Origin: Sediminibacterium sp.
GTDB lineage: Bacteria; Bacteroidota; Bacteroidia; Chitinophagales; Chitinophagaceae
Reading direction: 5' to 3'
DNA length: 64,000 nucleotides
NCBI GenBank assembly: GCA_007280515.1
Contig: QYPL01000015.1
Coordinates: 1 to 64,000 of the forward strand
Part shown: piece after piece, positions 6,428-15,312 of the stretch
Layout: each line of letters opens with the position of its first letter
How positions within the stretch are numbered: the stretch's first letter is position 1
Position numbers and translations under genes: made by a program
Notes under the pieces: generated by a model
What the model was told of the DNA's origin: nothing
Databases searched by the model: none
Seen by the model: only the letters and a program-made list of their open reading frames with translations

Positions 6428-8830
6428 TTAATCTGGTTTTTTACCGTCTAAAAAAGTATTAATGGTAGAGATTTGTGTTTGGTTATTTTCATCTTTTTCT
6501 ACTGTATACTTACTGTAATAGTTTTCTACAGAAGCCATGGTATTACCAAACAAATCTAAATTTCTTCTTACATAAGCAGGCACTGCATCAAATTCATTAT
6601 TTGGATCAGAGGCGCTGTTGATATTGAAAGATAAGTTTCTTAATTTCTGGATACGCTCAGCAACTTTTTTTCTTTGCTCTTCTGCGTCGTCCATTGGCAT
6701 ATCCAATGAAGAAGGATGTCTCTTAGCATTATTTTGATTAGCATTAAAAGAAGACTCTTCTCTCATCACTAGTTGCATAGTAGGCTCTTCTTCCATTCTA
6801 AACGAGCTCTCATAAACAACAGGCTCTTGTACTGGAGCTGACTGCATAGTAATCTCAGCTACTTCTACTATTTCTTCTTCTACTATTTCTTCTTCTACTA
6901 TTTCTTCTTCTACTATTTCTTCTTCTACTATTTCTTCTTCTACTATTTCTTCCTCTACTATTTCTTCTTCTACTATTTCTTCTTCTACTATTTCTTCCTC
7001 TACCTTTTCTTCTTCTATCATCTCAGGTGTTACTTGTTCTACCATAGTTTCCTCTACTAATTCTTCTTCTACTACTTCTTGCATGGTAACTGCTAAATTA
7101 TCTTGCATAACCATTTCTTCCATCTCCTCCATTTCTTCTTCTTCCATTTCTTCAAACTCTTCCATCTCCTCCATCTCTTCTACGACAGGCATTTCCTCCA
7201 TCTCTTCTAATAATGGTTCTTCTTCAGTAGGCTCTGCATAAATATTAGTTGGCTTCGTTAATATAAAATGATTAGTTTCTGCCTTAGGCGCAGCTAATTC
7301 ACTCACTATTACTTCCTCTTCTAATTGTTCTTCTACTTTCTCTTCTACATTCTCTTCTACTAACACTTCTACCTCTTCTTCCAAGTCTTCTTCTTGAAAA
7401 CTTGATACTATTAGTTCTTCTTCCACTTCGTTCACTACTAACTCTTCTTTAATGACTTCCTCCTCTTCTTCTAGATCTTCTCCCTCATAAACATCATTGA
7501 TTTCAAAAACGATAGGTTGACTTACCATTTCTTCCATCACTTCACTTGCAGCAATGCTTATTTGTGCATCTATTTCAGCCTCATATTCTTTCTCTGAAAT
7601 TTCATCTACTTCATGTATACTCATTACCTCTTCAACTACTTCCTCAATGGCCTCTACCACTTCTTCTCCTAATGTAAAATTACCGTCAGCTATTGTAGGC
7701 TCTTCTGATCTTGGCTCATCTGTTGGAGTTTCGGCTACCGCTTCGCTAGGGGCAGTCATTAAATTGCTTGTTTCATTAACTGTTTCTTCAGAAAGTAATG
7801 TCATTACAATTTTGTCTTCAACAGGAGCCTCAGCTTTTTTTGGTGTTTGCTTTTGGAATGGATCCTTGTGCTCAAAACCAGTTGCAATAAGGGTTATACC
7901 TAATTTTTGACCAAGTGTTGCATCGTATCCCATACCCATAATTACATCAGAATTTTCTCCAGTACGCTCGCGTAAGAAATTATTAATGGTTTCTAATTCA
8001 TCCATTGAACACTCATAATCTCCTTCTGCACTATTAATATTTAATAAAATCCATTTTGCACCTCTAATATCATTGTCATTTAATAACGGCGAATTCAAGG
8101 CTTCTTCAATCGCTCTTTGTGCTCTGTTCTCTCCCTCTACTTCTGCTTTTCCTAAAATAGCGACACCGCCATTTTTCATAACAGTACATACATCCGCAAA
8201 ATCTACAATAATATGTCCACGACTATTAATAACATCTGTAATACATTTTGCTGCAGTAGCTAAAACATTATCGGCTTTGGTGAAAGCCTCTTTCATTTTT
8301 AAATTACCATATTGAACACGTAATTTATCGTTAGAGATTACTAATAATGTATCTACTAAAGGTTTTAATTGCTTAATACCCTCTTCTGCTTGAGCTTGTC
8401 TGCGTGGTCCTTCAAATCCGAAAGGAGTTGTTACGATACCCACTGTTAATATGCCTAAATCTTTACAAATTTTTGCAATAATGGGAGCACCACCTGTTCC
8501 AGTTCCACCGCCCATACCCACTGTAATAAATGCCATACGGGTATTGACTTCTAATATTTTTCTTATCTCGTCTAAAGATTCTTCTGTGGCTAACTTTCCT
8601 ACTGAAGGATCGGCACCCGCCCCTAAACCTTGTGTCAAATGTGGCCCTAATTGAATTTTATTCGGCACTGTACTTTGCTCAATCGCTTTAGAATCGGTGT
8701 TGCAGATAATGAAATCAACGCCTTCAATATTCTGATTAAACATAAAGTTGACAGCATTGCTTCCACCGCCGCCTACGCCTAGGACCTTGATGATGGATGA
8801 TTTTTGCTTTGGCAAGTCAAATTGAATCAT
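6428..8830 (-). CDS. ftsZ: Cell division GTPase FtsZ with a giant acidic linker
   Basis: An 800-residue FtsZ, roughly twice the usual length. The tubulin-like core (about 12-325) has GVGGGGSNAVN (18-28), the signature GGGTGTGG (107-114) and the T7 loop VDFADV (209-214), so it should polymerise normally. Residues 330-735 form a very Glu-rich, low-complexity linker, with nine perfect VEEEI-type pentads at 611-655. The conserved C-terminal peptide that binds FtsA and other partners is visible as VPAYVRR (750-756), followed by a tail ending TFLDGKKPD. Last gene of the dcw cluster; the 113-bp gap before it could hold its own promoter. A terminator follows. Confidence 0.97.
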   Translation of the reverse strand: MIQFDLPKQKSSIIKVLGVGGGGSNAVNFMFNQNIEGVDFIICNTDSKAIEQSTVPNKIQLGPHLTQGLGAGADPSVGKLATEESLDEIRKILEVNTRMAFITVGMGGGTGTGGAPIIAKICKDLGILTVGIVTTPFGFEGPRRQAQAEEGIKQLKPLVDTLLVISNDKLRVQYGNLKMKEAFTKADNVLATAAKCITDVINSRGHIIVDFADVCTVMKNGGVAILGKAEVEGENRAQRAIEEALNSPLLNDNDIRGAKWILLNINSAEGDYECSMDELETINNFLRERTGENSDVIMGMGYDATLGQKLGITLIATGFEHKDPFQKQTPKKAEAPVEDKIVMTLLSEETVNETSNLMTAPSEAVAETPTDEPRSEEPTIADGNFTLGEEVVEAIEEVVEEVMSIHEVDEISEKEYEAEIDAQISIAASEVMEEMVSQPIVFEINDVYEGEDLEEEEEVIKEELVVNEVEEELIVSSFQEEDLEEEVEVLVEENVEEKVEEQLEEEVIVSELAAPKAETNHFILTKPTNIYAEPTEEEPLLEEMEEMPVVEEMEEMEEFEEMEEEEMEEMEEMVMQDNLAVTMQEVVEEELVEETMVEQVTPEMIEEEKVEEEIVEEEIVEEEIVEEEIVEEEIVEEEIVEEEIVEEEIVEEEIVEVAEITMQSAPVQEPVVYESSFRMEEEPTMQLVMREESSFNANQNNAKRHPSSLDMPMDDAEEQRKKVAERIQKLRNLSFNINSASDPNNEFDAVPAYVRRNLDLFGNTMASVENYYSKYTVEKDENNQTQISTINTFLDGKKPD
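6866..7015 (-). repeat. 15-bp in-frame tandem repeat inside ftsZ
   Basis: Nine units of period 15 (plus-strand TACTATTTCTTCTTC with rare T-to-C changes) begin at 6866, 6881, 6896, 6911, 6926, 6941, 6956, 6971 and 6986. A tenth, diverged unit begins at 7001 and encodes EEEKV. Each unit encodes EEEIV. Near identity at the DNA level points to recent slippage expansion. Confidence 0.95.
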
Positions 8831-8943
8831 TTTTTTGTGTTTAGATGGGTTAGTTAGATGGTTCGTTCTTAGTTAGTTATATCGAAATTGCCTTTTTTAG
8901 ATTTTATTCTATTGATTTTTTATAACCATAATGTGGGTAAATA

Positions 8944-10344
8944 TTATGGCAATAATTTGTCATCTTCCTCACTGAATATTTCAATGAGATTGTTCTTGAA
9001 TCGATCCCAGAATTTGCTCTTTCTTTTCTCGATTTGTTCTGGCGTTAAACTAGTGGCAACTGGCTTCGGCTCTACTCTTTGGCTAGTTAATCCGTTCGCA
9101 GATCCTGTATTATTTACAGTTAAAGACTTAGGCACTTCTACTTTCTTAAATGTTTCTGTAAATACTTTATAATTTTGCTCGTAATCGTTATATCCTTTTA
9201 AGATTAAACCAATACAAGTTGAGTACATTGGTTTTTTTAATTCTTCAATATGATTGGGCGCTAAATGTTCGTTGGGAAGTCCAATTCTTGCATTCAAACC
9301 AGTAATATATTCAGTTAATTGAATTAAATGTTTTAATTGAGAACCACCCCCTGTTAAAATCACACCTCCATTCAACATGCGGCTATCCATTCCTACTTGC
9401 TTTAAATGATAAGTAACGAAATCAAGTATCTCACTCATTCTTGCTTGAATAATACCTGCTAAACTTTTAACGCTTATTTCTTTAGCGGGCATTCCTTTCA
9501 AACCTGGAATAGTTACATAGGCATTGGCTTTGGCTTCATCGGCTAAAGCACTTCCAAACTGAACCTTCATGGCTTCTGCTTGACTTTTCAATACGCCCAA
9601 TCCCATTCTAATATCATTGGTAATATTTTCACCACCGAAAGGAATCACTGCTGTATGTTTTAATACACCTTCATAGAATACAGCTAAGTCACTGGTTCCA
9701 CCACCAATATCTAAAATAGCTACACCTGCTTCCATATCTACATCACTCATCACCGCACTTGCAGAAGCTAAAGGTTGTAAGACTAAATCTTTTGTAATTA
9801 AACCACTCCTTTCTACAGAACGATTAATATTTCTAATCGCGTTTCTATCTCCTGTTAAGATTAAAAAGTTAGCACCTACTTTCACACCATTCACCCCCAC
9901 TGGGTCTTTGATGTTTTGGTTATTATCTACATGAAATTCTTGTGGAATGACATCAATGATTTGATCTCCTGCAGGAATAAATGTTTTTCTTTGATTGTTA
10001 ATTAATTGCTCAATTTCCCAAGCTTGAATTTCGTTCTCGGCGTCTTGACGCACTTGATCTCCTCTTGTTTGCAAACTTTTGATATGATGACCCGCAATAC
10101 CCACATACACTTCATTGACTTCTAAATCGGGATTGCTTAATTGACAGTTTTGAAGTGCTTGTTGAATGGCTTTAATGGTTTGATCGATATTCAAAACCTG
10201 ACCATGTTGAACACCATTACTGTTGGCACGCCCAAATCCTAGGATTTCTAACTTACCAAACTCATTCTTTCTTCCTGCGATGGCAGCGATTTTTGTGGTT
10301 CCAATATCAAGACCTACGATAATGGGTGATTCGTGCTGACTCAT
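8944..10344 (-). CDS. ftsA: Cell division protein FtsA
   Basis: A 466-residue actin-fold protein that tethers FtsZ to the membrane. The phosphate-1 motif GLDIGTTK (11-18), the phosphate-2 region ILDIGGGTSDLAVF and the adenosine motif GGVILTGGGSQL are clear, with the SHS2 (1C) domain between. The C-terminal stretch KRKSKFWDRFKNNLIEIF is amphipathic and is the likely membrane-targeting helix, followed by a short acidic end. It starts 11 bases after ftsQ ends, consistent with one transcript. Confidence 0.96.
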   Translation of the reverse strand: MSQHESPIIVGLDIGTTKIAAIAGRKNEFGKLEILGFGRANSNGVQHGQVLNIDQTIKAIQQALQNCQLSNPDLEVNEVYVGIAGHHIKSLQTRGDQVRQDAENEIQAWEIEQLINNQRKTFIPAGDQIIDVIPQEFHVDNNQNIKDPVGVNGVKVGANFLILTGDRNAIRNINRSVERSGLITKDLVLQPLASASAVMSDVDMEAGVAILDIGGGTSDLAVFYEGVLKHTAVIPFGGENITNDIRMGLGVLKSQAEAMKVQFGSALADEAKANAYVTIPGLKGMPAKEISVKSLAGIIQARMSEILDFVTYHLKQVGMDSRMLNGGVILTGGGSQLKHLIQLTEYITGLNARIGLPNEHLAPNHIEELKKPMYSTCIGLILKGYNDYEQNYKVFTETFKKVEVPKSLTVNNTGSANGLTSQRVEPKPVATSLTPEQIEKRKSKFWDRFKNNLIEIFSEEDDKLLP

Positions 10345-10355
10345 TTTGTTGTTTT

Positions 10356-11501
10356 TTAGTTGTTTGTTGTGGAAGCCTTCTTTTGGGGCATTAACGCCTT
10401 GGCAGACGGCTTCACTTTTATTAACGATTTTGCTTTCGTTTTATTGTTTGTTTTACTACTTGTTTTAGCTAGATTTTTAGGGGCTTTTTTTAGAGCTTGT
10501 TTTACAGCTGTTGTAGAGGGGTTTTTGACAGCGATTTTCGGGGCAGTCACCGGGGCTATTTTTGGTTTTGTAGCCGGTACAATTTTTGGGCTTGCAACTG
10601 CCACATTTTTGGGAGCATTTACTGCAGCAGGTTTAGTGGTAGTGGCAGGGATTTTAACCGTATCTTCTTTTACAGTTTGAGCAGCTACTGTGTCCTTGAT
10701 GGGTAAATCATTAGCCGAAAACTGAATGGGTTGCATGCCTTTTTTAAGGGCTACAATTTGGTTATCAAAACGACAATCAATTACTTGATAAGCGTTCAAT
10801 CCACTTTGCACCCACACTTTTTTATAAAAAGTATAGAGTCTATTTAATTTATCTTCTATATTTTCAACAGAACCAATTAAGACCAGATGATCTCCAACGG
10901 TTGGTACCAATTCAAAATCACCATTGACAGCAATATTTACTTGTGCTGTTTGTGCCATAAAAAAAGAATCGTTTTGCACTGCTTTAGTGAAATGCAAAAT
11001 ATCATTTAATAACACACTATCTGGTTTAGATAATTTTTCTAGATCTGATGGAAAATTAGTAAAAACCGGCAAACGCATTACAGTAAGCTGTTTCAGCGGT
11101 AATTTAAAACCTTCTTTATCAATGTAAAACGAATTACTAGAGGCTGTAAATATGCGCGCAATAGGAATACGCTGTTCAATTTTAACTTGTAAGCATTGCG
11201 TATTATCTAAAAATAATTCTATATGTTTTACCCAACGAATAGTTTGTAAATATTTTTCTAATGCATTTAAATTCAATAATCCAATAGGCAAACCTTCTTT
11301 GACACCTTGCTCATGAATTATTTGTAAAATTTCTTTTTCATCCATAAATAAGGCAGCCGTATTTTCACCCACTAATTCAATTTGAATAGAACTACACTTT
11401 TTTTCTTCTTTGGCTTTCCAGGCAACTACAAATAATACAATAAGCGCAGCGCCTACTATACTCCAAAGAACTCTAACTAATATGGTTTGCCAGTGCTTCA
11501 T
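10356..11501 (-). CDS. ftsQ: Cell division protein FtsQ with a basic low-complexity tail
   Basis: A 381-residue bitopic membrane protein: short cytoplasmic N-terminus, one transmembrane helix (about 8-28), then a POTRA-like and beta region in the periplasm (about 36-265). FtsQ joins FtsL/FtsB to the divisome. The last 100 or so residues are unusual: rich in Lys, Ala, Pro and Thr, with degenerate repeats such as PKIAPVTAPKIA, resembling histone H1 tails. Its ATG is directly next to the murC stop codon with no spacer. FtsQ identity rests on the topology, size and place between murC and ftsA. Confidence 0.9.
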   Translation of the reverse strand: MKHWQTILVRVLWSIVGAALIVLFVVAWKAKEEKKCSSIQIELVGENTAALFMDEKEILQIIHEQGVKEGLPIGLLNLNALEKYLQTIRWVKHIELFLDNTQCLQVKIEQRIPIARIFTASSNSFYIDKEGFKLPLKQLTVMRLPVFTNFPSDLEKLSKPDSVLLNDILHFTKAVQNDSFFMAQTAQVNIAVNGDFELVPTVGDHLVLIGSVENIEDKLNRLYTFYKKVWVQSGLNAYQVIDCRFDNQIVALKKGMQPIQFSANDLPIKDTVAAQTVKEDTVKIPATTTKPAAVNAPKNVAVASPKIVPATKPKIAPVTAPKIAVKNPSTTAVKQALKKAPKNLAKTSSKTNNKTKAKSLIKVKPSAKALMPQKKASTTNN

Positions 11502-12863
11502 TTATTTTTTTGTAAGAATTTCTTGAACTTTTAAAATACAAGTATCAATATCGCCGGCCCCTGCCATTACAATAAGCTTATCTTCTGTAGTAGCCGCCCA
11601 ATCAAATAATTCTTCTTTAGACATTATTTTTTTATGGCTTAATTTCATTTTATCTAATAGCATTTCACTAGTTATTCCTTCCATCGGAAGTTCACGGGCT
11701 GGATATATAGGTAGTAAGATAACTTCGTCTGCCTTATCTAAGGTGGCTACAAAACCATCGCATTGGTCCTTGGTTCTACTGTATAAATGTGGCTGAAATA
11801 CTAGTACCATTTTTTCATGGGGATATAAACTGCGCACACCGCTTATTAAAGCATTTAACTCTTCCGGGTGATGTGCATAATCATCTATCAATATTTTATT
11901 CGCTGTCTTTACCTTATACTCAAATCTTCTTTTCACACCTGCAAAACTAGCCACCGCTTCTTTTATTTTTACTTCATCAATTTCCAAGCTTAAAGCAATA
12001 GCTATGGCAGCACTTACATTTTCAACATTATGCAAGCCTCCCATATTCAGCATTATATTTTTGCAAATACCTGCAGGATGCACTAAATCAAAATGATAAG
12101 AACCTTCTACCACTTTTAAATTAATAGTATGATAAGAGGCTTCATTATGATTATACCCATAAGAAAGTACTGTCTTATTACTTTTATTGGTATTAAATGC
12201 AGTTCCCCACTTTTGTATAAGTATTCCGCCTGGTTTTATTTTATCAGAAAATTCACCAAAGGCTTTTACTACTTCTTCTGCTGTGCCATAAATATCTAGG
12301 TGGTCTGGGTCTACTGCAGTAATGACAGCAATATTGGGCGCTAATTTTAAAAAGCTACGATCGTACTCATCGGCCTCTACTACCACTACATTTTTTTCAT
12401 GACTCCAAAAGTTAGTATCATAATTAGTAGCTATACCCCCTAAAAATGCATTACAACCATAACCTGAATGGCGTAATATATGCGCAGTCATAGAAGTGGT
12501 CGTCGTTTTACCATGCGTACCTGCAATGGCAATAGTAAAAGCATTTTCAGTAATCCATTGAAGTACATCACTTCTTTTAACTACCAAATAGCCATTATCT
12601 CTATAATAATTTAATTCACCATGCTCGATAGGTATAGCTGGCGTATATACAATAACGTTAGCCGCTTTATCAATCTTGTTTACATCGTCTTCAAAATGAA
12701 TTTGAATACCCTCTTCTATTAAAGCGTCGGTTAATAGTGTGGGGGTTTTATCGTATCCACTTACTACTACGCCTTGTGTATTAAAATATCTAGCTAAAGC
12801 ACTCATACCAATGCCTCCAATACCAATAAAATAAATGTTCTTACAATTTGTTAACGGATTCAT
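11502..12863 (-). CDS. murC: UDP-N-acetylmuramate--L-alanine ligase
   Basis: A 453-residue Mur ligase that adds L-alanine to UDP-MurNAc, the first step of the stem peptide. The N-terminal UDP-binding motif GIGGIGMSALA (14-24), ATP loop GTHGKTT (115-121), EADEYDRSFL and the DDYAHHPEE segment of the C-terminal domain are all diagnostic of MurC. Length is normal. It lies between murG and ftsQ in a tightly packed operon. Confidence 0.97.
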   Translation of the reverse strand: MNPLTNCKNIYFIGIGGIGMSALARYFNTQGVVVSGYDKTPTLLTDALIEEGIQIHFEDDVNKIDKAANVIVYTPAIPIEHGELNYYRDNGYLVVKRSDVLQWITENAFTIAIAGTHGKTTTTSMTAHILRHSGYGCNAFLGGIATNYDTNFWSHEKNVVVVEADEYDRSFLKLAPNIAVITAVDPDHLDIYGTAEEVVKAFGEFSDKIKPGGILIQKWGTAFNTNKSNKTVLSYGYNHNEASYHTINLKVVEGSYHFDLVHPAGICKNIMLNMGGLHNVENVSAAIAIALSLEIDEVKIKEAVASFAGVKRRFEYKVKTANKILIDDYAHHPEELNALISGVRSLYPHEKMVLVFQPHLYSRTKDQCDGFVATLDKADEVILLPIYPARELPMEGITSEMLLDKMKLSHKKIMSKEELFDWAATTEDKLIVMAGAGDIDTCILKVQEILTKK

Positions 12864-12870
12864 CTTTCAA

Positions 12871-13986
12871 CTATTCATTTATTTGTTTCAAAATTTCTTT
12901 CGCAATTATTTCATCTGCATTCGTAAATGCAAAAGCCTTTATATTATTTTTCATTGTTTGCATTTGCTGCTCACTTCCTAATAATTGTAAAACGGTAGGA
13001 ATTAAATCATTGGCCACTTCTTTATCTTTTACCATAGTGGCTGCATTTTTATTCACTAGCGTCATGGCATTAAACGTTTGATGATCTTCTGCAGCAAGTG
13101 GATAAGGCACAAATACAGCAGGCTTACCCGTAATGCAAATTTCAGCTACAGCCATAGCCCCAGACCTACTAATAACTATATCTGCTGCAGCATAAGCGGC
13201 GCTCATATTATCTAGGAATGAATGCACAAATACATTTTCATAATTATGAGCCGATTGCGCATACATTTCAGCATTTGGTTTTCCAGTTTGCCAAATCAAT
13301 TGAATATTTTTTTCAAAGAAGACAACTAAATTTGCTTGAATAGCTTTATTAATAGAGCTAGCACCTAAACTTCCGCCAATAACTAAAATAGTTTTCTTAG
13401 TGACTTCTAAATGAAATACCTGCAAAGCAGTTTCCTTGGTATAAGAATGTTCAATTATATTTTTTCTAATGGGGTTACCTGTTACTAAAATTTTAGCCGC
13501 AGGAAAAAAAGCTTCCATACCCAAAGTACCCGTAAATATTTTAATGGTATTATTAGCTAGCCAAGTATTGGCCTTGCCTGCAAAGGCATTTGACTCATGT
13601 ATATAAGTAGGAATATTTTTTGTTTGTGCATATTTTAAAACAGGAAAACTAGAATAGCCCCCTACTCCAAATACAGCATTGGGCTTAAATGATTTAAAAA
13701 TAGTACTTACTTGAAAAAAGCTTTTTAAAAGTTTCCAAGGCAAAGAAATATTTTTTAATAACTGAGACCTATTGAAACCCGCAATGGTAATACCTTTAAT
13801 CTCAAACCCTGCTTGGGGCACTTTTTCCATTTCCATTTTGCCTAAAGCACCCACAAATAAAATAACAGCATCAGGTGCTAAAGCTTTGATGGCTTGCGCT
13901 ACAGCAACAGCAGGAAAGATATGCCCTCCCGTGCCACCACCTGCAATGATGATGCGTAATATATTATGCTTTTGCTTCAATGACAT
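12871..13986 (-). CDS. murG: UDP-GlcNAc:lipid I transferase MurG
   Basis: A 371-residue GT-B glycosyltransferase that makes lipid II from lipid I at the inner face of the membrane. The N-terminal GGGTGGHIFPA (16-26), YIHESNAFAGKAN, VIGGSLGA and the donor-site segment SRSGAMAVAE with PYPLAAEDHQ are visible. The ATG overlaps the 3' end of ftsW by 23 bases, suggesting translational coupling. Size is normal. Confidence 0.97.
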   Translation of the reverse strand: MSLKQKHNILRIIIAGGGTGGHIFPAVAVAQAIKALAPDAVILFVGALGKMEMEKVPQAGFEIKGITIAGFNRSQLLKNISLPWKLLKSFFQVSTIFKSFKPNAVFGVGGYSSFPVLKYAQTKNIPTYIHESNAFAGKANTWLANNTIKIFTGTLGMEAFFPAAKILVTGNPIRKNIIEHSYTKETALQVFHLEVTKKTILVIGGSLGASSINKAIQANLVVFFEKNIQLIWQTGKPNAEMYAQSAHNYENVFVHSFLDNMSAAYAAADIVISRSGAMAVAEICITGKPAVFVPYPLAAEDHQTFNAMTLVNKNAATMVKDKEVANDLIPTVLQLLGSEQQMQTMKNNIKAFAFTNADEIIAKEILKQINE

Positions 13987-15289
13987 TATTTTCAGTATCT
14001 ATTTCTTCGTTATCAGCCGGTATTTCAATTTCTGTTTCTTCAGGTGCTTTACCTTCCATTTGCTCTACGTTTCTGGCCACACTTAATATAAGTCCTATGG
14101 AACAGCAAGTAAAGATGAAAGAACTTCCTCCCATACTTACAAGTGGCAAAGTCACACCAGTGACGGGCACTATATTTACATTCACCGCCATATTGGCAAT
14201 AGCTTGTATAATTAAAGTGAAACTTAATCCCAGCGCGAGAAAGGCACCAAAGGCGTAGGGACATCTTCTAAATATTCTTATGCATCTAAATAAGAAAACG
14301 ATATAAATAAAAATAATAAAGGCACCGCCTAGTAATCCATATTCTTCAATTATGACTGCGTAAATAAAATCGTTATAGGCTTGTGGAAGAAAATTTCTTT
14401 GTCTGCTATTACCCGGACCTAATCCCATAAAAATACCTCCATTCGCAATGGCAATTTTTGCTTGCTGCACTTGATAGGGTACTTCATTATCCTTGGCATA
14501 CATAAAATCTTGCACTCTACTTACCCAGGTACCAAAACGACCATAGCTTTTCATTTTCTCAGCTACCACAGGTCCCCCTTCTACCGATTTACTTGAATGC
14601 GAGGCCATCGCTACGCCTACAATAATAGTCACTGGTATCATGGCCACTAGAATAGTTAATAAAATATGCTTGATGCTTACTCGACCAATAAACATAAGTA
14701 ACAATGAAGTGGCTCCAGTTAAAAGTGCATTCGATAAATTCGCAGGCATAATTAAAGCACAAATAATTAAAACAGGTGTGATGACTGGTAAAAATCCGTT
14801 TTTAAAATCTTTGATAACTTCCTGCTTCTTGCTTAACATCTTAGATAAATACATGAATAAAGCCAGCTTGGCTAAATCACTTGTCTGAATGGTTAAATTA
14901 ATAATAGGTAATTTGATCCACCTACTTCCTTCATTAATTTTAGCACCAAAAAATAAAGTATATATTAATAAAGGAATAGACAACATAAATAAAATGGTGG
15001 CTATTCTTGAAAAGACAGTATAGTTTACACGGTGTAAACCAAAAATAACTACTAGGCCTACTAAAGTAAATATAACTTGCTTAATTAAATACACACTTGT
15101 ATTTCCACGATACATTTTATAAGCCAATGAACCAGTAGCGCTATATACTACCAATATAGAAATAAGTGATAATACAATGACTAACCCCCATATGTATTTA
15201 TCACCCCTAGTTCTTTGGTCTAAATGTTCTTTCATCCCACCAATAGTAGGCATTTGTGAAAATAGTTTGTCTGTAGTATCGTTAAACAT
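13964..15289 (-). CDS. ftsW: Lipid II polymerase FtsW (SEDS family)
   Basis: A 441-residue polytopic SEDS glycosyltransferase that polymerises septal peptidoglycan with FtsI. About ten hydrophobic segments follow a soluble N-terminus. Conserved features include INEGSRWIKLP, ANGGIFMGLGPGNSRQRNFLPQAYNDFI, EEYGLLGG, and the late GVTLPLVSMGGSSF. The last 35 residues are acidic and cytoplasmic. It overlaps murG by 23 bases and follows murD by 23 bases. Confidence 0.97.
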   Translation of the reverse strand: MFNDTTDKLFSQMPTIGGMKEHLDQRTRGDKYIWGLVIVLSLISILVVYSATGSLAYKMYRGNTSVYLIKQVIFTLVGLVVIFGLHRVNYTVFSRIATILFMLSIPLLIYTLFFGAKINEGSRWIKLPIINLTIQTSDLAKLALFMYLSKMLSKKQEVIKDFKNGFLPVITPVLIICALIMPANLSNALLTGATSLLLMFIGRVSIKHILLTILVAMIPVTIIVGVAMASHSSKSVEGGPVVAEKMKSYGRFGTWVSRVQDFMYAKDNEVPYQVQQAKIAIANGGIFMGLGPGNSRQRNFLPQAYNDFIYAVIIEEYGLLGGAFIIFIYIVFLFRCIRIFRRCPYAFGAFLALGLSFTLIIQAIANMAVNVNIVPVTGVTLPLVSMGGSSFIFTCCSIGLILSVARNVEQMEGKAPEETEIEIPADNEEIDTENNVIEAKA

Positions 15290-15312
15290 AAATGATGATT
15301 CTTTTACAGAAA

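Noticed and set aside
6866..7015. Regular repeats in ftsZ as a CRISPR-like array
   Set aside because: The units are contiguous 15-bp copies with no spacers and stay in the ftsZ reading frame, coding for VEEEI.
7554..7910. Plus-strand open frames opposite ftsZ
   Set aside because: They mirror the biased Glu-rich codons of ftsZ (Ser/Thr-rich antisense) and have no promoter, start context or family match.
10360..10706. Hydrophobic plus-strand frames opposite the ftsQ tail
   Set aside because: Their composition is the antisense image of Lys/Ala/Pro codons; ftsQ is well supported on the minus strand.
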